DNA of 64,000 nucleotides, taken from contig OY987239.1 in assembly GCA_963920705.1 (NCBI GenBank), forward strand, positions 5,410,371 to 5,474,370, given 5' to 3'. Position 1 is the first letter of the stretch, and every line of letters begins with the position of its first letter. The notes under the pieces are model-generated. The model was given only the letters and a program-made list of their open reading frames with translations. It did no database searches and was not told where the DNA came from. The stretch is from Odiellus spinosus (lineage: Eukaryota > Arthropoda > Arachnida > Opiliones > Phalangiidae). The position numbers were made by a program, and so were the translations under genes. This document shows positions 39,006 through 49,900 of this stretch, in pieces.

Positions 39006-39290
39006 CTGACACGGTCAGCTTCAAAACTTTTCCGCAGATAATGATTGTAATTTCATCGCTTCTTGAAAGATCTTTAAATTCCCTGATGATTAAAATATCT
39101 TAAAATTCCCTAACTTTTTAAAATATCTTAAAATTCCCTGACTTTTTAAAATATCTTAAAATTAACTGAATTTTTAAAATATCTTAAAATTACCTGAATT
39201 TTTAAAATATCTTAAAATTATCTGACTTTTACCTGACTTTTGGTTCATTTTTAAATTCCCTGACTTTTCCCTGACCTATGGCATTAAGCC
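39006..39290 (+). repeat. Right half of an interrupted TTCCCTGAC repeat
   Basis: It continues the family from TGACACGGTCAGCTTCAAAA, with about six short tandem units of TTTTTAAAATATCTTAAAAT. The next 250 bp hold nothing recognisable. Confidence 0.65.
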
Positions 39291-39552
39291 TGTTTTGGAT
39301 TAAACCAACAATGTCATAAACATAAGATTTTTATTACAGGGTACGATTTTACCTTCGAAATTCTGACGTATGAATCTAATCCCAAGTTCAGGGTGGGTAA
39401 CATTTTATGTAAAAAACAATTATGCAAATAATTTGGGTATATAGAGAAAATTCCACAAATGAATAAAAAACCCTACACTAGTGAAAAATTGAATGTTTTT
39501 CATAATTTACTTGACCTAAGTGATTAAAATTTAACACTAACAAGAGTAGACT

Positions 39553-39872
39553 TTTTTTTTTTTTTTTTTTTCTTTTTTTCGGCGTGTAACGTAACGTCTT
39601 TACGCCCGGACAGCGGTCGCGATTGCGAACCAGGTGTGGCGCCAAGGCGTAAGGCCTTGAGCAACTCAGTTATGGTAAGTAACTACGCAGGGATTAGGAC
39701 TGGGAATTGCCCACGCGACGGAAGAAGATGGGAATGGGGAAGAGGAAGGACCATTCCGTCGCGGACCATTCGCAACACTCCCTATGGGCAAGGGACCTGC
39801 GATTCGAGCAGGACAACACCCAGACCTTGCCACTGAGACGCCAGTTTACAGGAGTGCGCCACCACTCCCGGC
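39553..39872 (-). mobile_element. Structured-RNA retroposon, 7SL (SRP RNA)-like 5' end, poly-A tail
   Basis: ACAAGAGTAGACT duplicates flank the insert (39540-39552 and 39873-39885). On the minus strand it begins GCCGGGAGTGGTGGCGCACT and continues CCTGTAA, strikingly like the 5' Alu-domain end of animal SRP RNA. It ends in a poly-A of about 28 bases. Stems such as CGCGACGGAA/TTCCGTCGCG and CAAGGC/GCCTTG are visible. It is about 290 nt without the tail, close to SRP RNA length. It is a processed copy or a 7SL-derived SINE. I could not confirm the SRP domain. Confidence 0.55.
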
Positions 39873-39885
39873 ACAAGAGTAGACT

Positions 39886-40489
39886 CAACACAAGAATATC
39901 GAACCGTACGCTATACCTCTGGTATAACGCTAGTTTCGAGCGGGTGGAGCTTACTAGATTTGACGTTATATGCGTTATGATTTTCACCCTATCACGAGCT
40001 TTCGAGGTCCGCGACAGAGAGCTAGCTCTCCCGGCAGTGCCTATCTCCGCAGCCTGATATCCTCCCCCCGGGACTTATCGTAGAAAACAGCCAACCGCTT
40101 CCTGTGCACGTGATATGAGGCGCGGCGTAAGACCTCCGTAGGCTCCATCCGCTTCAGACTAGCGCGCGGACAAAGGGATATAGCTCTTCCATATTCTTGT
40201 GTAGAATCTATTCTTGACACTAACTAATAGAAAATAGCTTTGTTTCCTCGTTAGTGATGGAATTTTTTTATTGTTGTTTTTTTTTTCAGACTACCGATTT
40301 CTTTTCAAATCTGGTTCGTAGCCAAACTTTTAGCCCTTCTTTATTTGAAGTTTCGATCTAATTATTTCTAAACTGTTATTTCAAGCGATAATAATTCTAC
40401 AATTCAATCGTTGTACGATTATTTCAAGATATTTTACCACGCCGCACCAAAATCATAACTCCAGCGACTCCAGGTTCAAAAGGGCTTAG
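39886..40489. other. Unassigned sequence
   Basis: No gene or repeat is recognised. Short ORFs here lack any family signature. Confidence 0.5.
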
Positions 40490-41405
40490 TACCATTGGAT
40501 CGAAATTCATTTGATCGACACAGGGTCCATTAGATCGAAATTCAATGGATCGACATGCAGAACCAAATGGTCGGCACTTAAAAAAAGAAGACTCAAATGA
40601 TCGACAGGTAAAAAAGATTGAATGTAATAGACATGCAGTACCATTGGATCGAAATTCATTTGATCGACACAGGGTCCATTAGATCGAAATTCTGTGGATC
40701 GACATGCAGAACCAAATGATCGACACTTACAAAAAGAAGATTCAAATGATCGACAGTTAAAAAAGATTGAGTGGAATAGATATGAAGTACCATTGGATCG
40801 ACATGCAGAGCCAAATGATCGAAAATATCAAATAAAATTCAAAAAGACTTGATACTGCATAGATTTAAAAATCGATTAGTTAATTTAAAACCTATCGATT
40901 TTTAAATCCATGCAATATTAAGTATTTTTAAAATTAATTTAATAACCTAACCCAACCCAACCCAACCTAACCTAACCTAACCTAACCCTACAAAACGCAA
41001 TAATTTTATATATTAACCAAATAATTTCGATTATTTAACACACCATTTTCACGATGAGGATTCAAACTCAGTATCTTTTTACAATCCATGCTGGCTACCC
41101 TTTCGGGCAACGGGTGACGGCATCTCAATTAAAACGAGAGAGACTGTCGATCAAATAAATTTCGATCAAATGGGGCTATTCCGTCGATCAAATGAGACAC
41201 ACTGTCGATCAGATAAATTTCGATCCAATGGACCCTTTGTCGATCGAATGAATTTCTATCTATTGGCAAAAAACGAGAGAGACTGTGGATCAAATAAATT
41301 TCGATCAAATGGGGCTATCCCGTCGATCAAATGAGACACACTGTCGATCAGATAAATTTCGATCCAAAGGACCCTTTGTCGATCGGATGAATTTCTATCT
41401 ATTGG
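40490..41405. mobile_element. GATCGA-rich foldback element
   Basis: The left arm (40490-40830) has two and a half units of about 150 bp with TTGGATCGAAATTCATTTGA. The right arm (41130-41405) has two units of about 130 bp with the reverse complement motifs (TCAAATAAATTTCGATCAAA). Between the arms lie an ATCGATT palindromic block (about 40869-40912) and a CCTAA/CCCAA run at 40945-40990. It has no coding capacity. Confidence 0.6.
40945..40990 (+). repeat. Short TTAGG-type (CCTAA) repeat run
   Basis: About nine pentamers, CCTAA mixed with CCCAA, equal the arthropod telomere motif TTAGG on the other strand. It is too short and too internal to be a telomere. Confidence 0.7.
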
Positions 41406-41494
41406 TAATATCCCGTTCAAAAGTCTTACATCTTCAAATTAATCACGAGAACACAGGGCTGTTCATCAACTGAGAGGGAGAAGCCAAAGTTTCG

Positions 41495-41806
41495 GTAATA
41501 CCATAAGCCTATTAATTCACCCTTAAGTTAGAAACGAGGGTCGTTTTAGCGCTAAGCTAATAACTAGCCAATCTCGCGACTCAAATCCATCTAGCGGTGA
41601 TAGCTTGAAACTCTTCCAATGCGTGCTAGGACACCTTGTTTCCTGTCAAGAGGAATGAGGTGGGGTAGAGAGAATTAACTAGGTTTTTCCGCGAGGTGGT
41701 GTAGGGCTTCAAATTTCTATTTCTCTCTTTTATAGTACTGAATACGAAGGGCTCTAAGGGGAACTCAAACTTACGGGTGAAGAATTAATAGGCTTATGGT
41801 AATACA
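41495..41806. mobile_element. MITE of about 310 bp
   Basis: TACCATAAGCCTATTAATTC at the left end is matched by its reverse complement at the right end (about 41780-41802), with further inverted similarity inward. The target duplication is unclear. From 41807 to 43229 I see no gene or clear repeat. Confidence 0.55.
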
Positions 41807-43229
41807 ATTACAGTCTGCATCCCAATCAGATGAAAATGTGCCAGGTACACGGGGATTAGGAGGGGGAGAGGATGCAATTAGTTTTTTTGGTTCAAAAAGG
41901 CAAAGGGTTAGTAACATTATTTGGGTTGGATAGAGAGGTATCTGGGAAAGGAGCCACTTTGGAAGTAGGAGAACGGTCTTTGGTGAGATTGAGTGGGTGG
42001 TGAATCAAGCTGAACAATTTTGCCCTGGCGAAGGAGTTGAAATCATAAATTTTCTCATCCAGATTCAATGAAAAACCAAAGAAACGAGAATTTAAATTCC
42101 AATAAATTTTTTTAACATCTATAATCATTAGGGGTCTCAAATATATTATGAACAATACAAGTTTATCTAATTAGTACCGTGACTACATAGGTCTTCAATT
42201 TCAAATTTAATCCGTACGACTCTTGGATCAAATTAACAAGAGTGACTACTTTCTACTGTTTCACATCGCAAGACATATAACGATAAATTCAAATTTAGGT
42301 GCAATAAACTCTTCGATAACGCTAAAAGAAGACTATGGACTGAAAATTTCACCTGCGGTTTTATTTTTTCCCTGGTTTTAACTTTTTTTAGGCTTACCAC
42401 TGGGGTTTATATTTTATTGAACCAATCAGAGGCCGGAGTCAATTACGCGATCTTTTAAAGATCAAGTTGGTTTATTAACCAGGCTTTTCCGTTAATTTAG
42501 TAAATGAAAACTGACGAAAAGCTTATATAATGTAGAAATGGCCATATTTGTGCTAAGCCTAATTTTGAAATTGTAGAAATTAAAATAATGCGCGAGCAAA
42601 AGGCGTTACAAGACAAATTATTATATTTCTTTATGAAAACAAAGTCTGATTGGACGAGAAATTCAAACTTATAACTTAAAAAGTCTTCTCTGATAGAATA
42701 ATTATGAAAAAATTCATTGGGGCATTTTTTACGCGAGGAATTGGAAAAAAATACATTTCAGCTAATAGTATTCCCTTTAAGGCACGTTCGAAAGCGTACG
42801 TGAAATAGAAAAAAATTAAGCTAAAATAACGAAGAAGAAAGTTATTTTTAAAGCCAACTGTCGCAAGCTTGCGAGAAGATTACTAGAGCACACTTAACGA
42901 GTGAACAAGCCGATTCTCTAGGCCGTTAAGATAATTGGTTTGGTTCTCTAGCTTCAGCTTTCCCATTCGGTTTTGAATGTGCCTTAACGCGATAGATAAA
43001 ATTAGGTAATCTCACCATTTGAAGCTTTGCATTGCCTTAAAACTTCGTTGAAACCTTCGCACATGGATAAATCGCTTTGAGTCTCTGCGCATTGCAAAAA
43101 TTGCTTCATTTCAAACGTGCAAGGGCTGCATTGCTGTTGGGGTTGTTGTTGATATTCCTGTTGTTGAGCTAGAGATTAACTTGTTGAGGGGACAGGCTAG
43201 TTCGTGCGATAAACTAACCTAGCCTAACT

Positions 43230-43385
43230 GTATCTTAAATTTTATAATATTGAATTGCATCGAAAAAAATGGGCATGGAATGCGGAACAATCCATTTAAG
43301 CAGGAGAACATAATTCAGAAGACCAGAAGTTAGTGGCCGTTTATTTAACTCGCTGAAATCAGTTTCCGTTTCTCCTATCCTATTT
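43230..43385 (+). repeat. Partial, older Gypsy LTR copy
   Basis: It matches 19984-20140 and 44220-44375 with several substitutions (for example GGCATGGAATGCGGAACAAT). It ends at CCTATTTAACATT, a string also found directly after the next LTR at 44597. Confidence 0.65.
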
Positions 43386-43834
43386 AACATTCTTTACTTT
43401 ATTTTACAATATACTTGAGTTCTGGATTAGGATGTACTTTAGATCCAGACGTATTATTGGCCAAGTACTTATTAGCAGCGTCATCAAATAGTAGTATTGA
43501 CGTTGCTATTAAACAGCTGGTCAATTATTAAAATCTGGATCTAAAGCTCATCCTAGCCGTAAAACTCAAGTATTATAAAATAAAGTAGAGGTTGAGAACG
43601 TTAAACTTTAAATTGAGCACTTGGCTAAGAAATCCAGCTCAAGTGATATTTAGTCCTTAGACCTTTCATATACATAATAGATTAAATTAGCTACATTTTT
43701 AAGTAAAGCGAAATAATTTAAATCGCCTAGATTTATTCAAGAACTCTAACCAGAGGATAGCGAGAAAGACGTCGCTTATCACCGAAATATAGGTGAGAAA
43801 CGATTGCCGAAAAAAATCGAACGCGACTACATCG

Positions 43835-44596
43835 CTTAAGCGAGAGGGCTCACCACAATTTTAAACCCTAACGTATACCACCCATTTGCGCAGTGCAGCT
43901 ACTAGTACCGAATCTGTAAATCTCGCTTATATAGGCCGAGAAGCGATATGTAATTATTAAAGCTAAAAAATCTAAGAAAATCTTGCCTACTTTTTAATAA
44001 AGGTGAATTAGGGTGAATTTAATGGGATACCACTAAGAAATATAATAGTCGAAATTAAACAGCTTAAGAGGGCTACGCTAGTATAAGAACCCAGTGAATG
44101 TAATTTTCAGTTACCGATAAAAAATGAAATTATAAAAAAGTTTATTTATTGTTTAAAAAAATAAATTTATGTTTAACAATTTAGAACCAATTAATAATGC
44201 TCGGCTAAGTTTACATAATCGAATCTTAAATTTTATAATATTGAATCGCATTGACAAAAAAGGGCATGGAAGGCGAAACAATTCTTTAAATCAAGAGAAC
44301 ATAATTCAGGAGACCAGAAGTATGTGACCGTTTATTTAACTCTCCGATATCAATATCCGTTTCGCCTATCCTATTGTCATGTATAACTAGTGAAACCAAT
44401 ATGTATTTATGGGGCACCACCTTACTGGAGGCTAGTGAGATAAGATTAATATCTGGCAAGCCTCACTCTTGCTCCTAGCTCCAGAGAGAGAGGCTGGACT
44501 CTATTCAACCACCTTTGTAACTAAAATAACTACTCAATAAACTATTCGTAATTAATTAAACCTGATCATAATAGCTACTGATAAACATACGCAACA
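43835..44596 (+). repeat. Gypsy LTR, second copy (solo)
   Basis: It is about 97% like 19596-20359 by eye. It ends ...ACGCAACA, but no primer binding site follows, so no internal region was attached on this side. Confidence 0.7.
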
Positions 44597-44607
44597 CCTA
44601 TTTAACA

Positions 44608-46266
44608 TTATATCAAAAATGTCTTTCCGAACAAAGACCCAGAAGGACACGTTATGATTTCGGAAGGCTGAAGCGACAGATATTATATCAAAAATGTCTT
44701 TGTGAACAAAGACCCAGAAAGATTTGTTATGATTTCAGATGGCTGAAGTGACAGATATGTTAAATTTTCTTTTAAAACGTAAAATTTAATTATAATCGCA
44801 ATCTGACAGGATTTAGAGTCTAATTTCAAAACAACTGATTTTATTCACTCGCAAATATTTAAGAAAAAACATAACAGGCGATTTTCTCCCATTGACCCTT
44901 AACATTAAATTTGGCTTAATTATTTTTCAGGGATTACGTGTCAGCCAAAATAAAACTTTTCGTTCGATAGAAAAGGTTGGGTATTCTAACTTTCGACTTA
45001 GTCGTAAATTCATTCATCGAAATTTAAGTATATTTCAGACACATTTTTTTATTCTTACTTTGAATTACTATTCGTTAAAGACCACACGCTATCCCGAAAC
45101 CAGGGATTACTCAACGTCGTTGTTTCAAAGGCCATATCTACTCTAGAATGGGTACTATTAAAAAGCTCTTTATTTATGTCCTCGATATGTAAACAAACCA
45201 AGGTTGTGAGATATGTGGCTTTAAAGGGGCTATACGATAATCATGGATACTTTCTTTAACTATATGTATTTCGATAATTAATATTCTTAAATTTGTAATT
45301 GACGAATACTTGAATACCGACCTTGAAATTCCGTTAAAACTCGGTTAAAACTACTTAAATAAATAATGTTTTATTATAACTCCTCGACTTTAGTCGAGGC
45401 AATTCGTTCATATTGCATTATGCGTGCTGAAATACGGAGTTTATACAGAATAAAAATTCGCTGTATTTTAGTCCCAATTTAGGCTGCGGATTTCCAAAAC
45501 CAAAATCCTTATGTATTAGCGCTAGAAAGTGATCTCTTTCAAGGGAATCATAAAATAAAATTGTAAGGTTTTCCTCGAAGAAAAATAATTACGAATAATT
45601 TAAAAGGCCTATCTTTTCTGAAATTTGCCCCCTTTAAAATCCTCATTTGACTGCTCAATTTGTTACGGTCAACGTCGTCTGTTAAGCTAGAAAACAAGGT
45701 GAGTACAAAGGGGCTTTAAAAAACGCAAATAGTCCCTATAAGATACTCATTCTTATAAACCGGCGAGTATTTTTTATGATCTGTTGAAGTACGAGTCGTG
45801 ACAATTTGGGGTTAAAAAAAAGTGAGTTCACATTATACTTAAAAAAAGCAAAAAAAAAAAAAAAAAAAAAAAATAAATAAATAAATAAATAAATAAATAA
45901 AAAAAAACAATTCAATACACGTTTTCCCTGAAAAATAATTAAGCCACATTTAATGTTAAGGGTCAATGGGAGAAAATCGCCTGTTATGTTTTTTCTTAAA
46001 TATTTGCGAGTGAATAAAATCAGTTGTTTTAAAATAAGACTCTAAATCCTGCAGATTGCGATTATAATAAAATTTTACGTTTTAAAAGAAAATTTAACAT
46101 ATCTGTCCCTTCAACCATCTGAAATCATAACAGAACTTTCTGGGTCTTTGTTCACAAAGATATTTTTTATATAATATCTGTCGCTTCAGCTTTCCGAAAT
46201 CATAACGTGTCCTTCTGGGTCTTTGTTCGCAAATACATTTTTGATATAATATCTGTTCCTTCAGTC
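44608..46266. mobile_element. Foldback element with arms of about 340 bp
   Basis: 44608-44943 matches the reverse complement of 45918-46266. Both arms hold two subterminal units of about 80 bp with AACAAAGACCCAGAA and ATTATATCAAAAATGT. The interior (about 970 bp) has a perfect hairpin (CCTCGACT-TT-AGTCGAGG near 45383) and an A-rich TAAA microsatellite (45841-45908). No transposase is seen. Matching ORFs in the two arms are a consequence of the repeats. Confidence 0.75.
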
Positions 46267-46289
46267 TTACATTTTATTGTTAACTTCCA

Positions 46290-46830
46290 TCAAAATTAAT
46301 TTTTTCATAATTTTTGATGTTAATAGCTGGGGCAGCCTCACTTGATTTAGTAAAATTTCTACATTTCTACCATTGCCCTTTACACCCAATTAAAATTAAT
46401 TTTTTCATAATTTTTGATGTTAATAGCTGGGGCAGCCTCACTTGATTCAGTCAGATCTCTACATTTTCACCATTGCCCTTTAAACCCAATTAAAATTAAT
46501 TTTTTTCATAATTTTTGATGTTAATAACTGGGGCAGCCGCACTTGATTCAGTCAGATCTCTACATTTTACCATTGCCCTTTAAACCCAATTAAATTTAAT
46601 TTTTTCATAATTTTTGATGTTAATAGCTGTGGCAGCCGCACTTGATTTAGTCAAATTTCTACATTTTTCCTATTGCCATTTAAACCCAATTAAACTAAAT
46701 TTTTTCATAATTTTTTATGTTAATAGCTGGGGCAGCCGCACTTGATTCAGTCATATCTCTACATTTTTACCATTGTCCTTTAAACCCAATTAAAATTAAT
46801 TTTTTCATAATTTTTGATGTTAATAGCTGC
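46290..46830 (+). repeat. 100-bp tandem repeat, about six units
   Basis: Each unit has AACCCAATTAAAATTAATTT, GATGTTAATAGCTGGGGCAG and CTTGATTCAGTCAGATCTCT. Four-unit versions occur at 54510-54880, 58030-58400 and 60150-60520. In every case a unique 140-bp stretch (GGCTGTTGATTTTTTGCTGT ...) follows, and then the 22-bp array begins. Confidence 0.92.
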
Positions 46831-46984
46831 GGCTGTTGATTTTTTGCTGTGGGTGTTTGCGCGAAACTAGCTTTTGGGAGATTTTAACTTTAACAAGATG
46901 GTCAAGCCCATAATAAGCCACACCACTTATGATATGAAACAGGATACAAAAATAATTTCCGCATAAACCGGAAACAGGTAGAGT

Positions 46985-49900
46985 CAAGTCAAACTTTTTC
47001 ATTTTTCAAGTCAAACTTTTTCATTTTTCAAGTCAAACTTTTTCATTTTTCAAGTCAAACTTTTTCATTTTTCAAGTCAAACTTTTTCATTTTTCAAGTC
47101 AAACTTTTTCATTTTTCAAGTCAAACTTTTTCATTTTTCAAGTCAAACTTTTTCATTTTTCAAGTCAAACTTTTTCATTTTTCAAGTCAAACTTTTTCAT
47201 TTTTCAAGTCAAACTTTTTCATTTTTCAAGTCAAACTTTTTCATTTTTCAAGTCAAACTTTTTCATTTTTCAAGTCAAACTTTTTCATTTTTCAAGTCAA
47301 ACTTTTTCATTTTTCAAGTCAAACTTTTTCATTTTTCAAGTCAAACTTTTTCATTTTTCAAGTCAAACTTTTTCATTTTTCAAGTCAAACTTTTTCATTT
47401 TTCAAGTCAAACTTTTTCATTTTTCAAGTCAAACTTTTTCATTTTTCAAGTCAAACTTTTTCATTTTTCAAGTCAAACTTTTTCATTTTTCAAGTCAAAC
47501 TTTTTCATTTTTCAACTCAAACTTTTTCATTTTTCAAGTCAAACTGTTTCATTTTTCAACTCAAACTTTTTCATTTTTCAAGTCAAACTTTTTCATTTTT
47601 CAACTCAAACTTTTTCATTTTTCAAGTCAAACTTTTTCATTTTTCAAGTCAAACTTTTTCATTTTTCAAGTCAAACTTTTTCATTTTTCAAGTCAAACTT
47701 TTTCATTTTTCAAGTCAAACTTTTTCATTTTTCAAGTCAAACTTTTTCATTTTTCAAGTCAAACTTTTTCATTTTTCAAGTCAAACTTTTTCATTTTTCA
47801 AGTCAAACTTTTTCATTTTTCAAGTCAAACTTTTTCATTTTTCAAGTCAAACTTTTTCATTTTTAAATAAGCATCCTCCATGTTATAAGTTTGGCATCCT
47901 CCATTGTTTTTAATGTTTTCCATCCTCCAAGTTTTAAAAGATTTTTTAGCTTGGTTTTGTCATACGCGACTTCCTGTTTAACTTTTTCATTTTTCAAGTC
48001 AAACTTTTTCATTTTTCAAGTCAAACTTTTTCATTTTTCAAGTCAAACTTTTTCATTTTTCAAGTCAAACTTTTTCATTTTTCAAGTCAAACTTTTTCAT
48101 TTTTCAAGTCAAACTTTTTCATTTTTCAAGTCAAACTTTTTCATTTTTCAAGTCAAACTTTTTCATTTTTCAAGTCAAACTTTTTCATTTTTCAAGTCAA
48201 ACTTTTTCATTTTTCAAGTCAAACTTTTTCATTTTTCAAGTCAAACTTTTTCATTTTTCAAGTCAAACTTTTTCATTTTTCAAGTCAAACTTTTTCATTT
48301 TTCAAGTCAAACTTTTTCATTTTTCAAGTCAAACTTTTTCATTTTTCAAGTCAAACTTTTTCATTTTTCAAGTCAAACTTTTTCATTTTTCAAGTCAAAC
48401 TTTTTCATTTTTCAAGTCAAACTTTTTCATTTTTCAAGTCAAACTTTTTCATTTTTCAAGTCAAACTTTTTCGTTTTTCAAGTCAAACTTTTTCGTTTTT
48501 CAAGTCAAACTTTTTCATTTTTCAAGTCAAACTTTTTCATTTTTCAAGTCAAACTTTTTCATTTTTCAAGTCAAACTTTTTCATTTTTCAAGTCAAACTT
48601 TTTCATTTTTCAAGTCAAACTTTTTCATTTTTAAATAAGCATCCTCCATGTTATAAGTTTGGCATCCTCCATTGTTTTTAATGTTTTCCATCCTCCAAGT
48701 TTTAAAAGATTTTTTGGCTTGGTTTTGTCATACGCGACTTCCTGTTTAACTTTTTCATTTTTCAAGTCAAACTTTTTCATTTTTCAAGTCAAACTTTTTC
48801 ATTTTTCAAGTCAAACTTTTTCATTTTTCAAGTCAAACTTTTTCATTTTTCAAGTCAAACTTTTTCATTTTTCAAGTCAAACTTTTTCATTTTTCAAGTC
48901 AAACTTTTTCATTTTTCAAGTCAAACTTTTTCATTTTTCAAGTCAAACTTTTTCATTTTTCAAGTCAAACTTTTTCATTTTTCAAGTCAAACTTTTTCAT
49001 TTTTCAAGTCAAACTTTTTCATTTTTCAAGTCAAACTTTTTCATTTTTCAAGTCAAACTTTTTCATTTTTCAAGTCAAACTTTTTCATTTTTCAAGTCAA
49101 ACTTTTTCATTTTTCAAGTCAAACTTTTTCATTTTTCAAGTCAAACTTTTTCATTTTTCAAGTCAAACTTTTTCATTTTTCAAGTCAAACTTTTTCATTT
49201 TTCAAGTCAAACTTTTTCATTTTTCAAGTCAAACTTTTTCATTTTTCAACTCAAACTTTTTCATTTTTCAAGTCAAACTTTTTCATTTTTCAACTCAAAC
49301 TTTTTCATTTTTCAAGTCAAACTTTTTCATTTTTCAAGTCAAACTTTTTCATTTTTCAAGTCAAACTTTTTCATTTTTCAAGTCAAACTTTTTCATTTTT
49401 CAAGTCAAACTTTTTCATTTTTCAAGTCAAACTTTTTCATTTTTCAAGTCAAACTTTTTCATTTTTCAAGTCAAACTTTTTCATTTTTCAAGTCAAACTT
49501 TTTCATTTTTCAAGTCAAACTTTTTCATTTTTCAAGTCAAACTTTTTCATTTTTCAAGTCAAACTTTTTCATTTTTCAAGTCAAACTTTTTCATTTTTCA
49601 AGTCAAACTTTTTCATTTTTCAAGTCAAACTTTTTCATTTTTCAAGTCAAACTTTTTCATTTTTCAAGTCAAACTTTTTCATTTTTCAAGTCAAACTTTT
49701 TCATTTTTCAAGTCAAACTTTTTCATTTTTCAAGTCAAACTTTTTCATTTTTCAAGTCAAACTTTTTCATTTTTCAAGTCAAACTTTTTCATTTTTCAAG
49801 TCAAACTTTTTCATTTTTCAAGTCAAACTTTTTCATTTTTCAAGTCAAACTTTTTCATTTTTCAAGTCAAACTTTTTCATTTTTCAAGTCAAACTTTTTC

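Noticed and set aside
40945-40990. Telomere or interstitial telomere array
   Set aside because: There are only about nine mixed pentamers inside a foldback element.
44892-45146. ORFs 44892-45146 (+) and 45736-45966 (-) sharing the same first residues
   Set aside because: The shared start is the inverted-repeat arm of the foldback element read from both sides.
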